Notes under the pieces: model-generated
Databases searched by the model: none
Seen by the model: only the letters and a program-made list of their open reading frames with translations
Told to the model about the DNA's origin: nothing
Made by a program: the position numbers and the translations under genes
NCBI RefSeq assembly: GCF_910592395.1
Contig: NC_088313.1
Coordinates: 21,220,437 to 21,284,436 of the forward strand
Length of the DNA stretch: 64,000 nucleotides
Reading direction: 5' to 3'
Source of the DNA: Lineus longissimus
Taxonomy: Eukaryota; Nemertea; Pilidiophora; Heteronemertea; Lineidae
Shown: piece after piece, positions 50,101-62,100 of the stretch
How the letters are laid out: each line of letters opens with the position of its first letter
Numbering within the stretch: the first letter of the stretch is position 1

Positions 50101-53100
50101 ATCAAGTTGAGCAATTGCCAACTGCTGCAACAGGTCTTGCTCAGTCTTCTCCAGATCAGAACACTTGGCCTCTAGTAGCTCATTTGTCTGTTTCAAGCTG
50201 TTCAACTTGTCCTTCAATTCCTTCTCACTGCACTCAAGGTCACTGACCATCTGTTCAAGGTCGTCAACCCCCTCCTTCAGATCATGCTCGTTGGACTGCA
50301 TACTCTCCACCTTCTCCTCCAAGTCATGTATTTTCTCCTCTAGCTTTCCGATCTCCTGCCGGGCATCGTTCTCACGATCTTCAGACTCTTGCAGCATTTC
50401 CATCAACTTGGCTTCAGACTCGTCTAGGATCTTGACTCGCTTATTCAATGACTCAATATCAGTCTTGGCCTTCAGAGTATCTTTCTCAGCATCCTTCAAC
50501 TGCTGTTCCTTCTCCTTCAACTCCAGCTTCAAGTTGGCGATATCAGATTCTAAACTCTCAACTTTGGTTTTCGTTTTCTCAGCCAATGCATCATCTGAGT
50601 CCAACTCATCACGTAACTCCTTCTCGTTGCGTTCCAACTGAATGATCCGTTCTAGTAACTTCTCCTCCGAGCTTCGTAGCACATTGATCCGATCCTGCAA
50701 GTCTTTGCGGCTCGCTTTATCCTCCTCTTGCTCCGTATCGAATTCCTCCTCCAAATGCATCAACTCCTCACACTTCTCATCTAAGTGTTCTTTCAACTCG
50801 CTGACCCGTTTATTCAAAGCTTCATTCTCGTCCTTCAAATCCTCATTGAATCTTTCAGAGTCTAACAACTGATTCTTCAAACCAGCCAACTTGGGTTCTA
50901 ACTCAGAAATGGTTGTTTCATGTTTGGCACACATATCCGCAGCCTCAGCTAAATCGTTTTCCAACAGTTTGACCTTCTCCACCAACTCAGCCTCCTTGGC
51001 ACTCAGATTATGTTCAAGGACATTCAGCTTCTCCTGATACTTGGCACTTTCCTTGACCTCCTGATCTAGGGACTCTTCCAGCTCCTTGATCCTCTCCAGA
51101 TTCTTCTCTTGTTCTTCCTGCTCCTGAGCAAGCAGGACCTCTTTCTCAATACCTTCCTCCATCATTGACTCAAGTTGTTTCTCCAGCATCACCTTCTCAG
51201 CTTCCATCTGCTGCAGTTGATCACGCAGATCCAAGTTCATCTGCTCGGCCTCAAGTTTCTCTTCCCTCATCTTGTCAAAGTCATTCTCGACCTCGCGCAA
51301 CTTGTCGTCCAACTCAAGCACAATATTCTGCTTATTTTCACAATCTTCCCTGAGATCCATCACCATTTTTAAGTTGTCATCGCCCTCTGCGCCTTGTTTA
51401 TCTAACAACTCCTCCAATTCGCAGACGGCTTCCTGACTTCTCCCCAACTCTGCCTCCTTCTTGTCTAACTTGGTTTGTAAAGCAGACATATCGTTCAGGC
51501 GCTCTTCTTCAATGGCATTCAGATGCTCAATATTCTCAGCATTCGTTCTTGTCAACTCGGCATTCTTTTCCTTCAACGCTGTGTTCAAGTCCTCCTTCTC
51601 CTTCTTCACTTCTGACAACTCCTCATCCTTGTTCCTCAGACTCTCAGATAATGCATCCATCTCCTCTCGCGAACGCGTCAACTCTTCATCTTTGTCCTTC
51701 AAAGCCTGATCCAGGATCTCCATCTCGTCAGTAGTCTTGGACAACTCTTTACCCGTTTCTTGTAGCGCTGGCTCCAGTGCCTCTTTTTCCTGGCTGACCT
51801 TGGCGAGCTCAGCCACCAACTCCTCTCCCTTGGCAGTGAGCTCCTGCACCTTGCCCTGCTCTGCCATCAACTGCTCTTGAAGATCGGACTCACTCTGCTC
51901 CAACTGATCTAACTTCTCATCCTGAGCCTCCCTGTGTTTCTGATGGTCAGCAATCTCCTCCTCAAAGTCCTTTATTTCCTCCTGATACTTCGCCTCAGTC
52001 TCATCCAGAAACTCGGCCGCAGCCCTTAACTGTGCCTGGAGGTCATCTACCTTCTCGTGCAGCTGGGTATTCTCCATCTCTAACTCTGACAGCTGTTTCT
52101 TCAGTGCATCCATCTTTTGAAGCTCGGAGTTTGGCCCCTCATACCGCTTCAACTGTTCACGTAACATATGCTCCGTCTGCTCTGCCTCGGCTAATGACTC
52201 GCTCAGTTTCTGCTCATTAACGTGATACTGATCCAGCTCTTCCTGCATCTTGCCAATCTTTTCATAACCTTGTTCCTTGGTGTCCTCGATTTGATCCCGT
52301 AACTTCTCCCGTTCGTCTAACAACTCCTTGCTTTGATTCTCCGCATCACGTATTTGATTACGTAACTTATCCTTCTCAACTTCAGACAAGGATATCAGCT
52401 CAGTCAAGTCAAGGTTTTTCATTTCAAGACTTTGGCTTTTGTCAGTAAGACCACTGATTTCCTCTTTAAGTTTGAGTTCATGTTCATCAGAGTCCTGTTC
52501 GAGTTCATTGAGTTTATTCTTCATTGCCTTTTCATTTTCTTTCATCTGGTTGGTCAGGTCCTGAAGTTCTTCAATCTCCACTTCAAGGTCAGATTTCTCC
52601 TGGTCAGCCTAGAATGCGAATACAATGAAGAGAAGGTGTCTTTAGTGGACTAATTGACAGCTGGATCTCTTTCAAAGAAAATTCTCATACTTGTAAACTT
52701 TATCAGTAAAAACTTACTTTAATCCTCTGCATATGCTGTGAACAATGCCAAAGGATAAAATGTTCAGCCCCCAACACCTGAACTCTTTAAAATGAGTCAA
52801 ATTCTTTGGATGGTTTTAGAATGCAGGGAAAAATAGATGTAGAAACACCCAGGTCTGTGTTATACCAAACAGAAAAGGTATGAAGACTTTCAAAGTGAAT
52901 GAAAAAATATCAAAGTACTATTTCCCAACTAAAAAGGTATTGGAAAAATGGCCAAGGGTGTAAAACCTTCTGAGTGAGACATTCACAGATGATAATTAAC
53001 CAACTGAGGATGGAGGTTTGGTTTCAGATTATGGAAATCAGTCATTGCATGACCAGTGTCAGCCAGCCCTCATAGGGGCAGTGAGGTAAAAGTGACTAAT

Positions 53101-56100
53101 CAGTAAGCTAATTACCTTCTCTTTGATATGATCACTCTCCTCCTCATGATCTTTGAGCTGTTTGAGCAAATCTTGAATGTTCTCCTTCAGTACCTTCTCA
53201 GATGTCTCAAGGTCACTGATCCGACCTCTCAAGGTCATCTCAGCTTCCTGAAGGTCAATGATCTTCTTCTCAAGGCCAGTCTTCTCAGGGTCGGACAACT
53301 GTTCAGGTGTCATCCTAGAATGGGACAAAGTAAAGAACAATTGGAGTAAAATGGATCATGTTTTCAGGGTCAGAGACCCGATGTCTGACAGTTATCGCAT
53401 TGTAGGGTCATGACTGTTTTCCTAAAGCAAAATGAGGGGAATGAGGTGGATTGAATTGAAAACCTTCATGAGGGTTCTTTCCATGAATCAGGAGGACAAG
53501 CGGATTACATAAAGAGTAACTGATCTGTAGGAAGATAAACAAAACAAAGGTATACATCAGATTTCCCGCAATTTGGCTAACTAAATGTTGACATCTGCAT
53601 CCTTTGGACGTGGTGCAACTGCACATCCATAACTAATATCATCCAAAACTGTGGTGATATGCTTGACAGAGAGAAGTTGGGCCAAATGACCCAATCACTG
53701 AACTGAGACAATCCATCAGACTTGAAAGGATCCGGTACGATACATTAACTCGATATCCTTCATTGAAGACACAAACGACAGAAATAGACAGAATCACCAT
53801 TCTGTGAAATCAAGTCAATACTAATTCATTGATCGTTGAATCAAACAGACCGACCCTTGTGAAAATCGCCTGTTTAGTGCTCGGAACATATTTTCCAAAG
53901 AATTTGTCAATTTTCAAAGCATAACTGTCCAGGCCACCATAACAAATACTACATGTAATAGGTATGTCTGGATATTGTATATATCAAAACTTACAGTTGA
54001 TAAAAGACTATGCTCAAAACACGAAGTCATGACAGAGATAAGGTATCAGATATTGATCACCCCTTGAAACAATGTTCATCATTTGGGTTGAAAGGCCTCA
54101 TAAAGTAAAGATGTCATCTGAAGTGTGTAACATCAGGACTTGGCTCAAAATACTTCAGGCATCTTGTGTCCTTGTTCAAGCAACTTTATCACTCACAACA
54201 TCATTACCTTTGTTTATAACTCTTTCATCATTAATTCTGTTCCCAATGGGAGAGCCAGGTATAAGTGTCCTGAATGATTATGACAATGAGGTGTCATGAG
54301 GCAGTGGACATTTAGATCTCAAATGAATAACAATTGCTTCAGCAAATCCTCATGAGCAGTTTGAGCCACCTACCCCTTTCCTTTCATTTCCTCCTCTGAC
54401 TCCATCTGACTTGAAATATCACTAAATCCACCAAATATCACATTCCACAAATTGATATCACAGTTAACTTAGCTATGATTAGGATAACTGGATTAACCTA
54501 AATGTCATAGGCCTACTCTCTCAAATATAACTGGCTATGTTTAAGGCATCTCTATACCATGATGGTCGGCTATGTATGCTATTAGTATGTAAGTCTGGTA
54601 CGCTATAGCTAATACTGTTGTCCTTTTTACGCCTGGGCACACAGCCTTAAAGGGGTCCTTGGCTGGCCTCTCGCCAGTAACAACACTTTATTCACTGTTA
54701 AGCACATTCTAATCCTGTTGGGAATCACCTGGTTTTAGGTGAGTGAAATACCACTACATTGTATACAAACAAACACATGGGTATGTGAATAACTATCAAG
54801 ACCGGGAGTCAATATGACACGGAGAATATCTAATGATATTCTCATTGGATGTGATGCTAATTACTATTATACAAGGCCGGGACAAAATGCATGATTGGGT
54901 TTTCCTGCCGAATTTGTTGAACTTTTTCATAAGTTCAAAATTGTGAAAAAATTTCAAAGTCAAAAAAGTTTTGGGACTGATGATGTTGTTTCATTTTGAG
55001 CAGAAAAAAAAAAACCAGTGAAAAAAAATTTTGGACTTAGAAAATTGTTCAGGGTTAGGGTAAGGGTTAGCAGGAAAAAAAGTCAAAATTGAAAAATTTT
55101 CAAAAGTCAAAAATTTTCCCAATCGCCCAGTCGAGTGGTCGTGGTCTGGGTACCAGGGTGGTCATGTTACCCGGGGCCTTGTAATGGTAATTAGAGAGGA
55201 AACCATTCAGGACAGGCCATTCTTGGTCGTCATAGAGGGTGGGTTCTACTGTACTTTCATATGCATTTATATTTCGTCATTGTATTCTAAGGATGTCTAT
55301 AACAATAGCAGCCTTTCTTTTCTTCTGACAATTCTCAAGTGTGTCTTGGATGGAAGAATGAACCATACAGAAAGATATCGCCTGGTGACAGCTTGGAGTA
55401 AGACAGGCCTCGAGACTTAAACTATGAGGGAAGGCAGAAGACTATGTTAGTAGCACATAAAGGACAGCACTCTTAGTTCTGTCAGCAGCTCTCCAGCCCT
55501 GCGCTTCATTGGAAAGATCAACCCATCTAAACGTCACATGAATCAAATGTCAGATTTCATTTAGATTTCTTGACTTCTCATTCACTCGTCTCCAATATCG
55601 GCAAAAATATTGTTCACGCATTGGCTGCTTGGATGGTGATATCCTCTCTCACTCAAAATAGCTGACAATAAATCTGCATTAAGAATTGATTCAAGTTTCC
55701 ACCGATCGATAATGATTGGCAATATATTCCATCGATTCGTCATCAATACTGAGCGCAAAGTAATCAAGCTTGATTGTTGACCCAAGACAGGCACTCACAA
55801 ATCACGATATTGCTATCGACTCATTGTATACTTGATACAGTTTACGATGTTGTGAGCTTGCAAAAACCACCTTCAACACAGTCAATCTCACTTGCCCTTC
55901 AGGACCCCCTTTGAGGCTGTCCGAGCCACTTTAAGATTTATACAAATCAAACTTGTGGTGGTCCATGATGTGGGTATTGATCTTATTGATCTGGTCACTG
56001 TCTTCAATAATGAGAGATGAGCTTGCTCCGTCCCAGGACAGCTCTGCATATGCCAACCCTGGCTGGTATTTAACATTCCATTTCACACATCTCAATCTCT

Positions 56101-59100
56101 ATATACCGCTCATTTGCATCGGACACGAAAACCTCATTATTTTTAAGTTGTGACTGTGTTTGAAAGCAAGTCAGGCGTACTATCAAAACTGAAACATTCT
56201 CCAACGCAAACAGACGGAAGTGAATACAACGCTGTGGTTAAGCCACTTCTAAGAAGAAAAAAATAGCTTTGGACTTTGTGCAGTGCTGTTCTAGTTTGAT
56301 ATAGATGCTGATCTGTAGCACCCTCTACTCACAAACTCAGCAACTATACATTACTGAAGGCGAACCTTTCACACTTATAATTAGCATTTTGGGTAGAAAA
56401 GCCACATGGACTTCATACAGGACACTTCACAGCCTGTTTGAAGGAGAGCTGAATGGTTTGGCTCACACCAAACATGTTCTATGTGATAGGACGCATCCAC
56501 TTCTCCATCAACAAGTATTGACATCAGTCTGGCGGAGTTTTGTCAATGCTGTGCCATGGAATGCCGACAAACATCAATACATTGCTGGTGTGTCAAGTAT
56601 GGCTCTGTCACACATTTAACATACATACTGAAGCAGCCAGCAAAGACATTCCTGCAACATAACTCAACACAACTTTTCTTTGTCAATCTCTATGAGACGA
56701 AGACATATGATGCATCATAATAATGTCCGGAATGCAACCTGTTAGCTTAAGCTATGCACTAAATGACTGACTCTCTTGCAGCTCAAAAGCCTGATGCAAA
56801 ATTAACAACTTGCGGCTCCACTTTTGCATGACAAGTTCTCACAATTCAACCAAATCTCTCAATAAAGAAGACATCTTGAATGGACACACAGTGGAGGAAT
56901 TTGTGACGAGATACTGAAGTCTTATCAATCAATGTGATGAAAGATTTACGTCTCTTCAAGTTTGGCATGGCACATGAATCTGTTGCATGTCTTATGATTC
57001 CCCAATCCCATCCCAGGAGACCGCACTGATTAATTATCAATAGCGCAATATCTGACGGCAATCCATGAAAGTTTCATATCGTGAGAATAGCTTGACAGTA
57101 TGATTATGCATGCTTCTCTTTGACTGGTAATGGCTTATTGAACTTTGTTCAACCACCTGAGGGGGGGGCGTTATTCACCCAACTAATTGCAATTGTTCAA
57201 TACCTCCCCTCTTCCCCACCACCACCACCTTACTTCCACAGCGAAATGTACATAACATGTGAAAAAGTCATTTTGGCCCAACTTCACCATACTGCAATCA
57301 GGTGACACTTCACCATATTACAATGAAATGAAAACCACTCTCATTTCTCATCAAACTTGAGTGCCATGTCCGACTAATTGTTTACCTTTCATCATCTGAG
57401 ATCAAATGTCAAACACCAAGGTATGATTTGATATCAGTCCCTCTACAGTCAAGGTGTATTTTCATATATATACAGGTCAATTAGTGGAGAGATATTCACT
57501 ACAGAGGAATCCTTTTGTAAACAGTTCATTATGGGCTATTGTGGAGGTATATGACTGTAATGCTTGGTTTATTCTACCCGATATGGCTTTCTCGTCAGTA
57601 TAGAGAAGTGTCCTTCTGGCCGGGCCGAAAATAGGCTTTCAAAGGCTTTCAAAACTAGCTGGATTGTAAGAACAAACAATTTGGCTCTTAAACTGCTGAT
57701 TCAAGTTCTTTTTATAGATTTCTCCGAAAAACTCAAAGGGTACCTGAAGTAGCCGCCTTCCACTCACCCTGCAGGTGTGCAAAAAATAGAAGTGAATTAT
57801 CAGCCTAATATAGCATTCCAAACTGGGAAGGATGTCAATGGTTGACTTGAGAACGTGTAACAATGAAGTGAATGGGAACGAAACCTTTTTGGTGTTAAGT
57901 GCATCACCTTTTGAGGTAACGATTCAGAACTGAGAAACAAGACTTGGTAACTTGACAATGTTACAAACTGATTCTGAATATTCAATATCTTAGAAATGAT
58001 GATCCTGGAAAAGCATCTCAGCCTCTACTTTTAAGTAAATCATGCATGTTGTAAGAATGAGGTGAGAATCATGTTGGTCAACCTGCCAGACCATTGAAAC
58101 CAAAGTTATAACATCATCACAACCCTCACTGATGACTTCATCAATGTTCATTTGATCACTCTCTTACACGGAGCCTTCCTCACAGGGTTAACAACATAAC
58201 AATGCCCATAACTTTAAGTCCAACTCATTTACATTTACCTGAGATAACCATATACAAGATACACATACATTACATTACATTCGCTAAGTCAATACTTTTT
58301 TCCACGATAATTATCAAAACACCAACAAACCACCTGTACAGAATTCCCGTCAAACATTACCTGATTTTGACCTTAATCCCCGACCCTTTCAAGGTCGTCG
58401 TGTTCGCCGACAGCCTGTCAAACACGTTCTCCATTTTTCTGAATTTGACAGTCCAGGCCTACTTTGCCTCCATGCTTTCTTTCACCTTATGAGAGTATCC
58501 GACATGTCTACACCAGAGCCACCTCTACGGCCCGGTCGTTGACGGCACTTCTCGCTAGTTCTTACAATACCAGTCGGGGCTCCCGAGGTGCTATTGTATC
58601 ACATGTATTGACTTGCCTTATAATGAGACGGAGCTGACTTAAAGGCAAGCTGTCCTCGGTTATTTGATATTTTGAGAGATTGCCGATTCTTAGTTCATTG
58701 GAGTTTTCTCTTTTTGTCAGTTTAGAGCTCGATTAATGACCAAGAAGAGGAAGCAGGCCACTTATAGAGGAACCATTTGTGACAAGAAAATGTAGTCAAA
58801 CATCTTTTGAATCCAAAAGTATCTTGAAATTCTTTGTTTCTTCACAAAGTTTCTACATTTGCAGTGCAGATAATGTTTCTACTTTATCGATTCATTCATT
58901 CATGAACAAAAAACTCATGTGCACAGTTTAGAATTTGCATTTTAGCCACTTCAAGAACGCAAAGTCTGTTATTTCAAAGTCCAAACCCAAGTGAAGGTTT
59001 AAGAGAAGTCGAAACAAGGCAGAGGCAGGGAAAGCGCACAAGGTCTCCAGATGGCTACGTTTAACGGCACTTCAAGCAGTTTTAGAAAAGTCACAAAGCG

Positions 59101-62100
59101 TTAATAAGTACAATCGATAGCACCACATATCATTCCAAAGACTACTTAACGTTGGCAGAGAAGGACGAGCATGCACCATCAGAAGTTTTGCCAGATTGTT
59201 TTCATGTGTATTGGCCTAGACCTGTAAATGATGAGGTGGGTTTCAATATGTGAAATCCTGACATTGAAACTTCAGCAACCTCCGCATCACATCCACAGAA
59301 CTGAGAATCTGATGCTGTCATCTAACACTGAGGACAAGATGATTAAAGAAAGAAATGAACAAGTCATCAACTCACCTTGGTGCTGCCTGAAGCTGCGATT
59401 CATTCTCCACCTTAACAATAGGTTCTTCTTTCAGCTGCTCTAACTCCGTCTGCATCTCGGCCATCTTTGCGTCTGCCTCCTTCTGTTGATCCTTCAGCTG
59501 CGAGATCTCGTACTCCTTCGCCTTGATCTGCACCTTTAACCGCGGAACGTCGGTCTTGTCCGCCTTATCTTGCTGACTCCGCTCGTAGAACTTGGTCCTC
59601 AAGACCGTGTTCTCATCATCGACAGACTTGAACTCCTTCTGTAACTTCTCTAACTCCTCTTGTTTCTTCTTCAAGTCAGTATCCTTGGATGTCACTTCCT
59701 CCTCCAGCTGGATGTTCTCTACGCGTAACCTCTGATTGTCAAGGTCAAGGTCACTGGACGGAGCATTTAAAGGCTGTTCAGATTCTAATTTCTTGACCTG
59801 CTCCTCGAGCTCGGCAATTCTGTCGATATCTTCCCCAAGTTTCTCGCCACGGATTCGCTTCATCATCTTATTTATGTCCACCTTGGCTCCTTCGAGAGCT
59901 TCCTTGATATCGTAATAATTCTTCGTCACTTCCCCGTTGATTTTCTCCAGCTCTTCATTCTGTTCTTTCTGAACTTCGAGGTCAAGCTCCAGCTGATCGG
60001 TCTTCTCAACCAGTTCAGTCTCATGTGAATCTTTTTCAATCAGTTGGTCCTGAAAAACAGGATGAAAACATCAGGACTGAAAGATGTGCAAAGCTATTTC
60101 AGCAGTGGCCTAATGACTTGGGACACCCAAGCTAGCAGTAAAGATGTTTGAACCCCACAGTTGGTGTGAGACTTTAGGCAGGTGTCTTTGTCTAACTTAC
60201 CTTACCCCACAAAGGAGTATAAACGGCTACTAGTCAGAGATGCTCAGGTCGTAGCACTGATTGAGCAGCTCATCTCAGTCCTACTCGAAGGTTTCAGGAT
60301 ACATCTGTTCGATACGAAGTCGGATGACAACTTGCAGCATAATTGATATCAGACTATACGCCCCAACTTTAACTTATCAGTGGAGCATGACAAGGACATG
60401 CAGCACTCATCATGGCATATCTTATCCAACCAACGAATTGCTCGATGTTCAACAGAATGGGTCAGGCCTGGCTTGCAAAGTCACAGAAATTCAAACCATA
60501 ATGTGAAGCACATATTTCATGGTGACCCAGGGTGAGAAAGTGTATTGAAAAGTGAAAGACCTGCCATGGTGCTCTCAACAATGAATGTGTAATATAAAGT
60601 GCACAGTGAACCAAGTGACATATGAATTCAGTCTGAGATATACCTTCGAGTCCAAGCATTGGTATATGAGCTGGAAAAGATACATAGCAAACAAGGTTTT
60701 ATTTGAGACCAGTGTGCCTGCAGTCAAGTAAAATGTCAAGAAAACGGGTCAAAGAAGAGAGTAGTTTCTCATGAGTCACTTGAAGATAGGAAACCGCAGC
60801 CCCTGGAGTTGTTGAGAGGCAATCAACCTCATCAGAAAGTCAAGTTCCTTCAGGGTCTTCAAACAGTTCTTAAAACCTGTCAGTGAAGTAAATGACGATG
60901 CCTACCCTGAGTTGCTCCAGTATCTTAGCCACCTCTGGATCCGAGGCTGCCAGCGTCTGTAACCGAATGGCATCCTTCTCTTTCTCCAGTTCCTTGATCT
61001 TCTCTGTCAGCTCCTTGATCATGCCTTCCCACTCCTCAGCTTTCTGCAAGAACAAGCAACACAACAAGATAAAACAGTGCTCCATTTCTGCCATCCAACT
61101 TGAACTCAATGGTCGGAAACCTCTAAATCAGCCATGCAGTTTGCCAATATCCCACAGTGGCAAACTGTCCCTCTGAAGTTTGATATGAAAGACGTAGTTA
61201 CAGTGATTTTCTCTGAGTGGAAGCACACTGCTTCATTCACACATGGTAGAAACCTAGCTCTTCAAAGCAAGACACTCTAACTTCAGGTTCTTCAGTTAAA
61301 GTCTACATCAGAAGCTGAGAGCAATTGCTGCTTTGAGGCGTGTTGATCCATGAGCTTCGTACCTTCTGATAGTCACTGAACTTGCCAGCTCTCTCATCGA
61401 CCAACTCTGTCTCTGCCGAGCGACCTTCAAGGGCACTTCGTAGCTGATTACGGAGGTCATCGATCTCCTTCTTGAAGCGATCCTCTCGCTTGGCGTACGC
61501 ATCCTCCGTGTAGTTATGGACGGCGTCTTGCTCTCGCAGGTCTTTGACTTCATCTTCAAGCTGACCGATTTGCTGAAATATACAAGCTTGATATTACCAA
61601 CAACAATCCTTTCTCTGCCAGCTGAATTCATTGGGAAACGGACATGAAGAGAGATGTCTCAGGTGGGACGGGTCAAATCCATCACTTCCTCTCTCATTCA
61701 AAAACGAAGTACTATCCCTTCAAGTCATGGCCTACTTGAATGTTCCATAGCTATTCGACCAATTACTCTAACCAATACATGATCCATCGATTGATTCTCT
61801 CCTGTGCAGAAAGGAAATATGTGGACTTGAAAACTAAAAGTGCCAATCCAGTAACAAAACAGAATTGAACCTAACCAGTGCAACCATCTCACTTCACAGT
61901 ACTAATGTTTGTCAGAATTGAGGAACAAAATGTTACAGTTATACTCAACACATACAGACAAATCAGGTAAGACCTCAATGTCACCAAGTGAGAGATTGGC
62001 TGTCTCACCAAACAACACAAGGGCGGAGCAAAGCTGTGAGCCAAACCGAGGCAACTCGCAGGGGTCTGGGGGAAATGTCAGCTCCACCCAAGCAGTGCTT

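Noticed and set aside
49360-52608. Myosin heavy chain or similar named coiled-coil gene
   Set aside because: Resemblance is by heptad composition only. No motor domain or other myosin feature is seen, and exon phases lead into the RIMBP-like end.
55184-58492. Short open frames in the 6-kb intron (for example near 58202-58492)
   Set aside because: AT-rich, no recognisable product, no paired splice sites, and no conserved-looking motif.
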